Source of the DNA: Hypsibius dujardini
Taxonomy: Eukaryota > Tardigrada > Eutardigrada > Parachela > Hypsibiidae
Assembly (NCBI GenBank): GCA_001579985.1
Contig: LRSR01010580.1
Location: 1-25,331, forward strand
Length of the DNA: 25,331 nt
Reading direction: 5' to 3'
The notes under the pieces: model-generated
What the model was told of the DNA's origin: nothing
Seen by the model: only the letters and a program-made list of their open reading frames with translations
The model's database searches: none
Part shown: one piece after another, positions 1 to 11,167 of the stretch
Layout: every line of letters starts with the position of its first letter
How positions within the stretch are numbered: the first letter of the stretch is position 1
Translations under genes and position numbers: made by a program

Positions 1-3000
1 TGGTATCCACAGACAGGCTCGTCTGGAACAGGCCACACCCCGGGCCAGGCGTCGGGATGAGGGATCACGGGTTCCATCAAGGTAGACCCTCCGCGTTGCA
101 ACAAAAAAACCTACAGACGGAGAAGATTCATCTTATAAATTTGGTTATAACACGGCAGACTTTCTCCGGTCTGCTGACTTTGGCGGGCTCCCTCAAAATA
201 GTCCACACGACAAGTCTACCCAGTGTGTGTCGTATAGCTCACACGGCAAGTTTGCCCAACGGTCAGTTAGTCCCTCAGATCTGGATAGCCCAATCGACAA
301 CTCCTCCCACCTCGACTGCTTGGTCTTTCCCCAGTGTGACGGTTGGGTCTTACTGCTTGACGCCCCATCCATATCACTATCACATCCATCACCATCCAAG
401 TCCCATAGAGCTTGCCATTTAATCTCACATCGTCTTAAACGACAGTGAATTGACACTCAATTCGTGTAGTCTTTCGCCAAGTGCTGTGACTCTTACAGTC
501 AGCTGGATCTGTTACCGCGAACCAATCTTTCCTCTCTTCAGAAACCCATTCAGTGATCTGCTTCCGCGTGTGTAAGCCATTCCCGTCGTCAGTAATACTT
601 CATCACGTACTTCTTCCGGTTTGCTATCCCACTCATTCATTCATATAACGAAAGGCGCTTTATATAAATCGTTACTCGGACTCCTGCCGTAAGATCAAGT
701 CCAAAGTATGCATACGGAAAGCCATCAACAGACATCGTTGGTGTACTCTTGACCGGAAGGCTGTAACATCGCACCAGTTATCATTTACGATTGCCTCTCC
801 ATCTCTAGGCTTACTTTTCATACCGCTCTGTATTTTCGGAAGTACATAAAGCAACGTGCGCCATCTTTACAGATATCAGTTCCTACTCAGCAACAAACCA
901 TTCTAACACATTTTTTTTCTATTACATTTGGCCGTCTTCGACGAACGTCTTTCCCTTCGTCATTTGCAATGCCAAAACGAATAGAACCTTTACTCCCCCT
1001 GAAATGGCTTCTCGTGTTTGCATAAGTGCTAAAAGACCCGGAAGTGTTATAATAACTAGGAAAACCTCAACCATGACTTTAGTAGAAATTGTCTGTAGTC
1101 AAATTATCTTTTTAATACGGAAAGACCTTCAAGAGTTTGATGCCTTCGTGGTTGGCTAAATAAGCCGTCTTTATAGACCTTGCGTGACACACATTTTAAA
1201 CGAAGCCATAACCGAGGCACCAAAAAAGACGCAAAAATCAAAAGCTCACTTTTCTTTTGACTCAGGATTACGTATCTACGATACCCTGAACCTGTATAAT
1301 AACCCAGTTGCTCGGTACGATCGAAGCGGGTATCACGGTAGCAAAGCAGTGCTTCGGCGCGACAACCAACGCGCTGAGTCATGGTTTTGCGTTGTTCTCC
1401 TAACGCGTTTACGTTTTTCTCTTAACGCGTCTACGTTTTTGTCACGCAAGACCTTTCTGAAGAGCCCGTAGACGTAACAGAATTTGCTTTCTTCGCTGCC
1501 TCGGTTGCGGTTTTGTTTAAAAATTATGTGTTCTTCAAGCTCACTATTACATTACATCGATTGTGTATGACAGGAGTGCTACATTTACCGTCCGGTCCAA
1601 GTTGCCAGGGCTGAAACTGGCCACGGAAAAGTCGGGAATACGTTGACCGTAACTGTCGATGTAGACCTTGTCGAATTCTGTCGGGATTGTGCGATTCAGC
1701 AGTCGGCGTCGTAGACCACGCCCGTCGGAAAGGTCAGCGCCGTCCTCCCATGCTTCTTGCATGACCTGGCAAAACAAACTGAAGAATTATGCAAAAGTCT
1801 CTACAAATTACATCACAACTCACCGTCAGAGTTGGCTAATGTAACACTGCCACATTTAGGACTTCACTTAAAACGCTCCAGTCACACCACCTGCATACCT
1901 TTCCGACTATCATCAGAGCATTATAGCTGCCGATCAGATTATCAAAGATGGGTGCAGACTGAAACAGGCAAGCGCAGTGAATCAGCCGGATTAATTATCA
2001 ATTCTGACCTGTCGATGATGGGAAGATGAGATCTTCTACGAGCGGCACTCCAAAAGCCTTGGGGTACTCAGCTGTTTATATCGCGACTTGAAGGTGTGTT
2101 CTAATTCTGGTATTGCTAATATTTAAATCAGCTACTTCTGCATTATTTCTGAAAGTTTTATTGGAGTACGGCTAAAGACCTAGAGGGAAGGAATTTTCCT
2201 AGCGGAAAGTAGTTGACCGCAGTGTAAACGTGAATTATGTCCAGCGGCTTATACGCGCCTCAGCCATTCCATTCATTTTTCCTTATTGACGTAAACAGCC
2301 TAATCACAGAGCTAATTGATACAGTTGAAATAAAAGGATTCCGGCAAGGATAAAAAAAGGTGAAAATCAATGCAGTGTTTTAGCTTCGCTTGCTTGATTG
2401 ATTTGTGACTGAATTGATTGATTGTTGTTCTCAACAGGGTGTCGGTATTTGTTCTAGCCACTGTCCACACCAATCTATTCTCTGAATCTTTTGCGATGTG
2501 CAGTAACCGGCTGTAGGGGAAGTGTCTCTTGTTTCATTCAGTAGCGGAATTTTGTTTGTTCCCATATAAGTTCATTTAAAACAACATAATATGCGGTTGC
2601 AATAATACTGACAAGTGTGTCTTCCAAAAGAAATTACTCTTCTCAGATGCCTGCCTGCAAGTCCGTGGAAATCAGATTTTACCGCTTATGAAGCCATGAT
2701 CGAACTACCTATGTTGAGTTATTTAAAAAGCAGTCGCTTGGTGCAGAGTGAATAATCGAGTAGCAAGACTTTTGGAGAGCCCTTCGTACTAGGGTTGAAA
2801 ACGATGATTGATTATCTGCCCTACTAATTGGCCACACTTACTTCGGGGGTAAACTCGTCCCGTGTGATGTTGTACATTGTATTGGTTCGCCGGCGAAATT
2901 CGCGGAACAGATCCATTGAGCGATTCTGTTTTAAGAAGTCTCCGTCGTAGAACCGCGAGATGGTCAGCACGGAGCGGAAGGCATCCGTTGCAGCCGACAC

Positions 3001-5984
3001 CTGCATTGAAAATGAGCAGAGGTTCCATCCATGATCGAACTACCTATGTTGAGTTAGGTTGTCGCTTAACGACATTAAGGGTTAGCCTTACAGCTGTTAC
3101 ACGCACCTCGAAGGGGTCTGTTACATTCTGTCGGTACCACGATGTCCAGAACTGGTTGGGTACTTCGGGCCACAGGTCCAGAGTGATGTAGACCTATGAG
3201 AATGTCGGAAGACAAAGTGACACCTCACAATATTATTAATTTGGCACCGTTGATACATTTTCTTTTTTAGCTTTTGACAACTGTCTTTGAATTGGAGGAG
3301 CTGCCGCTTCCTTTAGGAGCAGACTGATATTTTTACCCTTCCAAATTAGATTATATTAATGCCCCATTGAATTATCCTCCGAAAGGTTCGAATATTAAGA
3401 GCTAAAGGCCCAAGGACGTACATAAGATCCATCAGTCATGTTTCGGGAATGTGCAGCCAACTGAAGAATTCAATTCATTAGGTCAGTACATTGATCTCTT
3501 GATTACTTTGATCTCCGTGACCTACCATTAGCTTTCTTATTCCCTCAGAGCCGCCAAATAACATCACTAAAAATACAAGCAAGAATCCCTTAGTAATTAC
3601 AATCGTGTATCCGTTTGGTCGTTTCCATGTGCATCATATTTCGACACATCAAAGGCGATAATTTCCCTGAAAACTATAAGAAACAATGACGATTGACAAC
3701 TTTAATTTCAGCTTTTATTAAAAGAAAAATAAACAATTTGCGAACAATTGGCTTTGAAATGCACTATATCATGTCATTCCATGTCTTGGTTTATCTCAGA
3801 ACTCTTAATCAAGAACCGCTAGTTAATTTCAAAGGGGAGAATGTAGAGCTCACCACGACTGACGGACCGGAACTTGAAGAGAGTAGTAACACACGATTGG
3901 TCATCGTCGGACCACATGTCGTGATAAATGGGCAGTCCCAATGTCCTCTTGGGCTCAGCTAGCATTAATTGCCCTACCCGGTCCATAAAACTATAGGCAT
4001 ATCGCAGTTTGCGGGGATCACCGGGACTTTTATCCTGTACGATGAAAATGGTCTTCCATGCGTAAAATCGCAGCAGCGTGAGGATGACGCTGACGTGGGT
4101 CTCTGCGGGGCTTTGAGGGAGACTAAGTACCGTCGACAGCATGGGCAGTCGATTGCTGCTAGTCAAGTCGATGCCTATCATTCTGAAATATGTACAGAAA
4201 TAATGCCTGACTCTTTTCCTTGTTCACATATAAACAGTCGTATGATAAATTTTGAATTAAATTTTGAAGGATAAATTTTGAAATATTTTGCTAACCGTAC
4301 GCGTGACCTTGACCTTACCCTTTGACCTTCCATCGACGGTTTTTAATTATTTTTTCCACTCGAAAATCTATTACACCAATACGTTGTGCTGTTTTGAAGT
4401 AATTCTTACGTGTTTAATACCAAGGCATTCCAGAATCCGATTAGAGATAAAACAGCAGCCGTCGAGAAATCGTCGTTTCTGCAGGGATAGCCTGAAATTC
4501 GGTAGAAAAGACACGGGATGACGGCGGACAATGTACTGTACGTGCACAGTAGGAGGAATCCCTATTCCTAGTGTGTGAAGTTCGTATTTGTTGACGTGAT
4601 TTGCCGCTTGATATTTCAACGTTGATTCTCATGTTGCTCGTACGTTCTCGTATGTACTCATACTGTAATTCTCCTTTTGTAGTAGTTTTGTTCTCGTCTT
4701 GTGCGAATGATGTTTCTGTGTCAGCCTAAGAATTCCTTGTTTACATTGTATAATCGTCTCTCCGCTAAGGATGAGTCTTCGAAGCTCGTGGTTCGAGACT
4801 CGACTTTGATTTCTACTTTCTCGTTCAGTTTACTTTTCATCCTCTTGCGAGCGTGCTTCTTTCAATTTCTTTGTCTTTGTGCAAGCGATAACTTGTAAAA
4901 GTAGTACTTGACTTCCGCGTTCTCAAAGAGAAAATAGGTCGTCTCACTAGCTGGCTCCTTTTCCTGACCTATTTTGAGCCATTGACAATGTCAATCGTCC
5001 ATCACTGCTCAATTCGACAAACGGTGGAAAGAACGTTTTCGTCAACGAATCCAATCCAAAATTCACTTTGGCATCACCTGGCGTGAGCAGACAAAAATGT
5101 TTTGAAGTCAGTGGGCGTAGCTGGCTATCATTATCACGTGGTATTAGAAACTTTGCGAGTGCAATTTCAAAAATTACCATAACTCTCCCCCTCTGCCGTG
5201 TAACCTTTTGTCCGCTGATACTAATTGATTTCAAACTATCGGATAGGGTCAACCGAAACGTACTAGGGCCTTCGATCATTTGGAGAAGTGGTCAACGATC
5301 GACAGTGGCTCGGTATAGGCCAGATTCCTCGTACCTACTGGATATGTATGTGCCGGTACAAGTAAAACACAAACGTGACGGTATGGTGTCCCTGTCCCAT
5401 GCACATGTCTGGTTTCACGGCTCATTAGATATGGATGGTTTTTAAAACTAGAATAAGTTAATCTTAGAATACGAAGCGACGGTACAGAAAATTTTCAAAC
5501 GGAATTATCTTTTTCCATATTTTAAAACGAATGTTAGGATATTCACGACTGACAGGGTATCCTTCGTCTCTTCCGTCCGACCGAATCGCCACTTAGTCTT
5601 ACCCGGCATCTCTCCTCCGCCGTAAACGAAAACGAACACTTTGCTCGCCTTCTCCCGTCGGTAATAGTAATCCGCCAGGAACTCTGACGGCTTGTCCACC
5701 ACCGTCAAACAGGTCCGGGCACCCGACTCGCTGTATGTGAAATGCAGGCTTTTATTGTACTTCCGTTGAAGGTCTTCCACGGCCAGACTGAACGTCGGTC
5801 CCAGAACGGCAAGGGAAGTCCGTGAGCGGGTCCCGGTGACGGCTCCAAAAGCGATCACTTCAACCTCCACAGCTGGCCGCGAAATGTTGGGATATGTGAA
5901 CGTGCTTGATACACAGTGCAAAAATGCTGCGAACATAACGGCATAAGAGATGGCAAATTGAACCGCTATGCCGAAAAGAGGCAT
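1..5984 (-). CDS. Receptor ectodomain gene A (natriuretic peptide receptor / receptor guanylate cyclase-type ligand-binding domain), partial at 3' end
   Basis: Exons in transcript order: 5984-5603, 4491-4410, 4182-3854, 3566-3526, 3460-3422, 3193-3107, 3000-2842, 1958-1899, 1765-1589, 110 to the left edge. All junctions are GT-AG and the phases agree throughout. At least 488 residues are encoded. The start at 5984 opens a hydrophobic signal peptide (residues 1 to about 28), followed by a periplasmic-binding-fold ectodomain. Family marks are the 'DGRGLRRRLLNRT' segment followed by 'IDSYGQRIPDFS' in the ninth exon, and a 'WPGVWPVPDEPVCGY' membrane-proximal stretch in the tenth, as in the ANF-receptor domain of natriuretic peptide receptors and receptor guanylate cyclases. 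Sequons include NRS, NIT and NMT. The window ends inside exon 10, so a transmembrane, kinase-like or cyclase part cannot be seen or excluded. It is a tandem paralogue of the gene at 11168-14219. The ligand is unknown. Confidence 0.8.
335..383. repeat. Dispersed repeat, copy in receptor gene A intron
   Basis: It shares GTGTGACGGTTGGGTC, then ACTGCYTGRCGCCCCATCCAT and CACTATC, with 12527-12572 in a gene B intron. The two copies are in different introns, so this looks like an inserted repeat and not retained ancestral intron. Confidence 0.65.
1401..1440. repeat. Two-copy 22-bp tandem repeat
   Basis: TAACGCGTTTACGTTTTT is repeated as TAACGCGTCTACGTTTTT 22 bp later, in the last visible intron of receptor gene A. 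Confidence 0.75.
1959..2841 (-). other. Expanded intron of receptor gene A
   Basis: 883 nt against 115 nt in gene B. Apart from the 28-bp direct repeat and a short TGATTGAT run near 2395-2425, nothing is recognised. Confidence 0.6.
2694..2721. repeat. 28-bp direct repeat, copy 1
   Basis: It is identical to 3029-3056. The two copies bracket the receptor gene A exon at 2842-3000. Confidence 0.9.
3029..3056. repeat. 28-bp direct repeat, copy 2
   Basis: It is identical to 2694-2721 and sits 29 nt upstream, in transcript sense, of the acceptor of the exon at 2842-3000. Confidence 0.9.
4492..5602 (-). other. First intron of receptor gene A
   Basis: 1111 nt against 427 nt in gene B. Open frames of 110-125 codons on both strands (4947-5445) look like non-coding sequence. 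No domain or splice pattern supports an exon. Confidence 0.55.
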
Positions 5985-7325
5985 TTTCTTCGTAGCACGA
6001 CAAATCGGAATTGATCAATGCCACATTTGGGACGTTTCGGGAGGAAGAAAGAAGTGGATTAGACGAGAGAAAAGACAGACTGGAAAAATATGGAATCTTG
6101 AGGTACATGTTACTTACATGCCTTGGCGGCTCCCTTTTTTGTCGTATGCGAGGTACGCAGCTGTAGCTAATTCGTCCTACACCGGAAATTATAACTGAAC
6201 TCTGTCACGGCATTTTAAATCTCAAGAGGGAAGAAAGGAGCCACTTAAAATCTCCGATTGCCCTTTAATTAAGTTTTTCTCAATAACAGTCTTAAGATGG
6301 GAACATGATAAGAATGTTTGTCAATGCGGCAATTTCATTTCGCAAAAAAAGATCCGGTCGTGTGAAACTTTATCTTCTGTGGTCGGAAAGTGTATTGGCA
6401 GTCATCCTTCATCGGTCACAAATATTTTGCAGACCATTCTACGAAGCTGATGAGTCTTCTCAAATGGGTCTCGCCGTTTGTTTACGTGTGATACGTGTTG
6501 TTGGTGACACAAATGATCGATCGACCGGTGGAGACAGTGGATACTTCACATACGATGTATCGTATAACCACATGTTTAATTAGATATCAGTTATGCTGCA
6601 CCTGTATACATGTACATGATGGCATCGGCCTATGCCACGCGGAATCTCCGTGACCTTTGCAAGGTAAGAATAAAATTTTTATTTCTCTGTTGCAGCTTGG
6701 CCGAAATTAACTTTTGTGTTGGGGCGGGTAGCTGGAGTCCGGTATCCTTCAATTACAATTACAATAATAATAATAAAATCCAGATTGGGTCGGCTGGAGT
6801 AGCAGTATAATTGCGCAACAGCTGAATATTTTGGCACATCTTAAAAAATTCCTTGCAATGACATCAACGAGGAGCATTTCATGTCGGAGTCTGAAGTGAA
6901 ACAGATGAGTATTCCTACTGAGAGAAAAATAAACGGTTACGTTTTCCGGTAAAATTGGTTCAAATTAAGTTTTGTTTGATTTTTGGACTAAATCAAAATA
7001 GCAGAGCACTCCAACGTCCTACAGTTAATGATTCAAGCGAATAAACAGACTGAACGCCATGTTCAAAGTCAGTCGTCGACGTAAACAGCGAAAACTCAAA
7101 CTGTCCCAACTTGGCTGGATATGGCTCTGCATGTATTTCTTGTTGTTAAATTGAGTGTCAATTACATTTTAGATTTGACGTCGTTATAAAAAAACATGCA
7201 AAACTGCTGTCGGAAAGGGGTATCTGAATCCTTCAGTGTTTTTTTAAATAACAAATTTGCCCGTGACCTTTTAACCGTTTCCGAATTTTTCGCAAAATTG
7301 GCTATTCAAATGGCCTCCCTCAGTA
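5985..7325. other. Intergenic DNA upstream of receptor gene A
   Basis: It should include the gene A promoter, but no clear TATA box was identified. A 14-nt piece of the mariner right end (GTCCCAACTTGGCT) recurs at 7103-7116. No gene recognised. Confidence 0.5.
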
Positions 7326-8586
7326 CAGAAGCTTGGGCAAGCCAAGTTGAAACAGTTCTGTACAAGCATTTCATTGACCACTGGAACTTTTCAAAAACAT
7401 TACAAAAGGGGCTTTATCTGCAAGCCATGATTCTTCTGTACCATTCGAACTCGTTTATCTTATGATTTCAACGTTCGGACATACAGATTGACAGAGATGT
7501 CTGACCATTCTCGTCTCATAGCACGCATTAGACCAGACAAATTATTGCCTTACGCTTCCACAAACGCCGCTTAAAAATTCCGTCTATGGAGTAATCCATT
7601 GGGCTCAAATCAGGAGAGATGAAAGGCCAGTCTACCGCAGGAATAAATTAGTAGTTGCTGTTCTACAGAAAGCAGACAGTGTCCAAAGCAGTATGCGCGG
7701 AGGCACTGTTATAGTACAAGGCCACCGATTTTGCCTGGCTTCCATAAAGTCGCGGAATGTTCTTTTTGAAAAGAGGCTTTAAAACACGTTTCACATAAAA
7801 TTTGAAATTCATCTTGATGCGGGGAGGGACAAATCCGATGGTTGTAGTTTCTTTGGCAGAGATTCCAGCGACAAACATCACTCCACATGGGTGCTTTTTC
7901 GTACAATATTTTAGCCAAATTTGAGAATTCTCCTGCCCTCAAAATTTGTAGTAAATCCGCACTCGACCATTCACATGGCTCATATAGCACCAGGTCTCAT
8001 CAATCCTCATGATGTACTTCTATTTCCCACGTGAGATGTACTCCAACAACCGCGGGACTTTGAGAATGCGTTGTGCAACCTAATTGTCAGAGAGATCTTC
8101 CTCTTGCAAAGCTTCTTCCCGACCAAATCCACCCAAAGAATGTTTTGAACTGTGCCGTAAACTAGCCCAAGTATGTGCCTAATTTGCTGAATAGTAAAAG
8201 GGTCTAGGCGATAAACAAGTTTGTCCACTTTTGCAATCATTACAGGGGTGCGGACAACGGCAGTTGCTGAATCCGAACCTTTTTCGCTGGTTTGACAATG
8301 CCTTCTTGCTCCAATTTAAATTGTCTGATAACACGGTATAAAGTAGATTTCCCAGCGGGCAGATTTTACGGCAAGAATTGCCGTTGTGGTGGCCCATCAA
8401 AATGGTTCCTCTCACTTCAGAACTGATTGAAGCGGGCATTTTAAGAGCGAATGAGAATCAGTTGCTTGTTTACACTATTTGTGTCACACTTGCACGCCGC
8501 ATCGCTGAGATAGATGTCGCAATGAGAAGGCGGGACCGAAAAACGCGAAGGCGTAAACGTCCCAACTTGGCTTTCTCAAGCTTCTG
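7326..8586 (-). mobile_element. Mariner-family DNA transposon, complete ends, dead
   Basis: The element is 1261 bp, bounded by TA dinucleotides at 7324-7325 and 8587-8588. Terminal inverted repeats begin CAGAAGCTTG on both strands and match at 24 of 28 positions (7326-7353 against 8559-8586). Size, TA flanks and the internal degenerate transposase fit a mariner. It lies between the two receptor ectodomain genes. Confidence 0.82.
7549..8439 (-). pseudogene. Degenerate mariner transposase
   Basis: Recognisable blocks in order: an N-terminal helix-turn-helix region from 8439 ('MPASISSEVRGTILMGHHNGN'), badly shifted in its second half; 'IDETWCYMSHVNGR' with the first catalytic Asp near 8000; 'VMFVAGISAKETTTIGFVPP'; 'YYNSASAHTA', where the second catalytic Asp has become Asn; and 'SPDLSPMDYSI' with the third Asp, then 'FKRRLWKRK'. 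In-frame stops follow 'RIYYKF', 'DTVCFL' and 'NSNY'. The protein cannot be active. Confidence 0.82.
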
Positions 8587-9296
8587 TAAAATAGAATGAA
8601 TGCTAATTTAAAAATACAATAAATAAATATACTATGTTTACCATCTAGTTTTACTTTAAATCCCAAAATATTTTACTTAAGAATTTTTTCAATCGCATGG
8701 GAGTTTTTAGGGTCCAGACTCCCGTTGGACCTTCAAGGGTGCTCCCAGGGTGGTTGCTTGCCCTGGCAGCTCAGAAGCGTGACATTCGTCTTGGCGTTTC
8801 CCACATTTTTTCCTGTGACAAATGGGATGATTCAGGAAGTGCCCCTCGTATGTTAAGGCGTTTGTATTAAATCAGAATATTTACCGTGATCGCGATTGCG
8901 ATGTTGGCGTCTGCGTTGGCTGAAATCCCAATAACAATCGATCCGAGCCAGGTAGTACCTAATAGAAAGCTGTCTTTGAAACAATTACTTACTACGCAGG
9001 AGTTAATTATGAATTTAATTCACATAACATTCTCTTAACCTAAATACATGTACTGCACATATACATGTAGAAATACATGTAGCTAGTGCTGTAGGGCTCT
9101 GGGTATGGATAGATTGGTTAGTCTACCAGTTTTGGGGAATCGAACAGATGGCCACGTCCAGCGGTGAAGCCTGAACAACAATCCAGCAGAACTCAGACGT
9201 TGTGATTTAATTCGTTGCAAAAATCAGCAAGCATGTGCTCAACTTATATAAACACAGAGAACAATGCTGGCTTTTACGAACCGTGTCGGCACATTA

Positions 9297-9387
9297 CATA
9301 TGGCCTGTCGTAATTCTAATCATGCCCACCGAAGAATAAGACGGTCGGTAATCATATGATCTCGGTAATAATACGACAGGCCGCATG
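9297..9387. repeat. Short fold-back element
   Basis: GGCCTGTCGTA at 9302-9312 is inverted at 9372-9382. Looser pairing extends to about 9297 and 9387. It probably marks a 90-bp MITE relic or hairpin. Confidence 0.55.
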
Positions 9388-10186
9388 ATATTAAAAATTG
9401 TCATTAGCGAACATGTTTCGTACAAAAGGAGTATCCTTACTTTATGAAAGCCCGTAAATATATAATTTTTGTGGCCATTTCAACCCCTTTTCACAAACAA
9501 AAAATGCTACAGAGTAACGACTGCCTGTGATACGTAGCCGCTCAAATTAGTACACAATTATAGTCTTTTGCAATGACAAACTACACTTATTAAACGAGTA
9601 CCCTCACAGCACACCATATATATGATGTGATATATGGCGACATATTTCCGGAGGTCAGCGGGCGGAGCTGCAAACCAAACCTGGTAAGCTTCGCTGGAAT
9701 GTTTGGTCTGTTTTGATAAATATTCAGGGCTTCAGCTCCTGACCCCTGAAACGTATTTGGCTGATGCCAAATGGAATCCAAATTGAAACTGATGAAAAGG
9801 ATGAGTGTCAAGAACAACTTTATAATGGTATTTCCAAACATGTTGGAAGCCTGGCAGGTATTGTGGTGGGATACTGGAGGAACACGACTCGAAGTATAGT
9901 ATTATTATCCAGAAATAAAGCACGCAAATGCCCGCCACAAAAGCGACATAGTGAAAATCTGCTGATAGACAGGCAGCCTTTAATGAAAGCCTTCAACAAG
10001 AGAGAATGACAATCAGTTCTCAGAAGTGAGTTGCGAGTTGTTATGATTTGAAAGTTGCGTCTTTATTGGTGATTTCTAGGAATTCTATCGATTCAGCTCA
10101 TGAAATTTGAAGTGACCGGGATTGTTCCAAGCAGTCGGTGCTCGATATACCATCGGTTCCAGGACCGTGCAAGCTTCAGTTTGTGA

Positions 10187-10210
10187 TAGTGTCTGTAATT
10201 ACAGACACTA
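10187..10210. repeat. Perfect 24-bp palindrome
   Basis: The half-site TAGTGTCTGTAA is followed at once by its exact complement, with no spacer and no mismatch. It lies in non-coding DNA between the mariner and the hAT-like MITE. Confidence 0.9.
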
Positions 10211-10825
10211 GTGATAAATATATACATTGACTTCCAAGTTGCAGTACAGTGCGAGCTGGCTACGTCGAGTTTACTCTTTACTGTCGATCGCATTCGCAAT
10301 GCCGCATAATTGTACTCACGCACCTGACGAATAGAAGGCAACCAGCTATCATCACTAGCAACAAAGAGGTCACAACACCGCCGGCCAGTCCACCAAGGTT
10401 GCTTAATTCTGTTGAAAGTCAGCGATATAGCACCACAGCATTGCTAGCGTTGTGTGCGTGCGAGAGCACGGTCTCGTTTGTGGTCCTTAAAAGTCGAAAT
10501 TACGCCCCTAAGGAATTGGGAAAGGCTCAAAAAGCAAATTTTTCAAAATTCAGTAAACATTTCGGCTTATGGTTAATAACGATTTGAAACTAGTGGGGGT
10601 CTGGGGAATGGGTTTTAGGGGACTCGGGAGGGGTTGAAAACATTATTGAAAACTTCAGGTTTTGCATTATATGTTAGATTTTTGTTTTCCATCATGAGTT
10701 CTCAGTAAGTTCAAGTAGGAAGCTAAATACATTCTGGAATAGGTTGAACTCAGCGAAAAAAAAGTAAAAATTTTAAAATATGTGCTCTGGAATTGGTCTT
10801 AGGAAGCCCGGGAAGTCCGAACATC

Positions 10826-11023
10826 CAGTGGCGGATTAAGGTCGCCCCGGAGGCAATGCCCAGCCTGCCGGGGGTGCCAAGATTAGTTTTGCCCCTCCTC
10901 GCCGAGCCGAGGGAGGAGGCAAGCTTTAACACGTAATAATCATAAACAATTTTTATTTAAATTAAGCGTGATTTTGGGGGGGGGGGCAACAATCCTGCTG
11001 GCCCAACGGTCAATCCGCCACTG
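10826..11023. mobile_element. hAT-like MITE (198 bp)
   Basis: The block begins CAGTGGCGGATT and ends with its near-perfect inverse (AATCCGCCACTG). This is the form of hAT-superfamily terminal repeats. The inside is GC-rich on the left, has a run of G at about 10976, and encodes nothing. The eight-base flanks do not match, so the target duplication has decayed or the ends are misplaced. It lies just downstream of receptor gene B and may supply its 3' UTR. Confidence 0.6.
10952..10957 (-). other. Polyadenylation signal candidate, receptor gene B
   Basis: AATAAA on the minus strand about 210 nt after the stop at 11168. It lies inside the hAT-like MITE, so the transposon may supply the transcript end. 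Confidence 0.35.
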
Positions 11024-11167
11024 AAAACCGCCACTGAGTTTTGGGAAAAAATGTGTTTTGTTTTCTCTTTTGCTAATACCCTTGCCTTCCTTTTGTTTCG
11101 AAATAGAGTTCTGGTTTCGACTTGCAAGGACCCTTAAAGAGCCCATAATTACAGCTAATGTAAAGAC

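Larger units (their letters stand above)
111..1588 (-). other. Long intron of receptor gene A
   Basis: It is 1478 nt long, where the matching gene B intron is 118 nt. It holds a CT-rich stretch (200-420), one dispersed repeat and one tandem repeat. No exon was recognised inside. Confidence 0.65.
8587..10825. other. Intergenic DNA between mariner and hAT-like MITE
   Basis: AT-rich, with a fold-back (9297-9387), TACATGTA repeats (9045-9080) and a perfect palindrome (10187-10210). No coding region or receptor-type kinase or cyclase exon was seen on either strand. Confidence 0.5.

Noticed and set aside
4947-5445. Overlapping 110- and 125-codon frames on opposite strands
   Set aside because: They lie inside the first intron of receptor gene A and match nothing; open on both strands by chance.
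6616-6710. Tiny gene-like frame with a perfect-looking 32-nt GTAAG...TTGCAG intron at 6664-6695
   Set aside because: The joined frame stops after a few codons, the intron is shorter than any other here (minimum 51 nt), and no family is recognised.
7103-7116. 14-nt match to the mariner right end as a second transposon boundary
   Set aside because: It is in the same orientation as the right end, with no TA-flanked partner; the pair 7326/8586 fits far better.
5985-11150. Search for transmembrane, kinase-homology or guanylate cyclase exons of receptor gene B
   Set aside because: No segment on the minus strand resembles these domains; hydrophobic frames such as 9732-9938 lack any family feature or matching splice sites.
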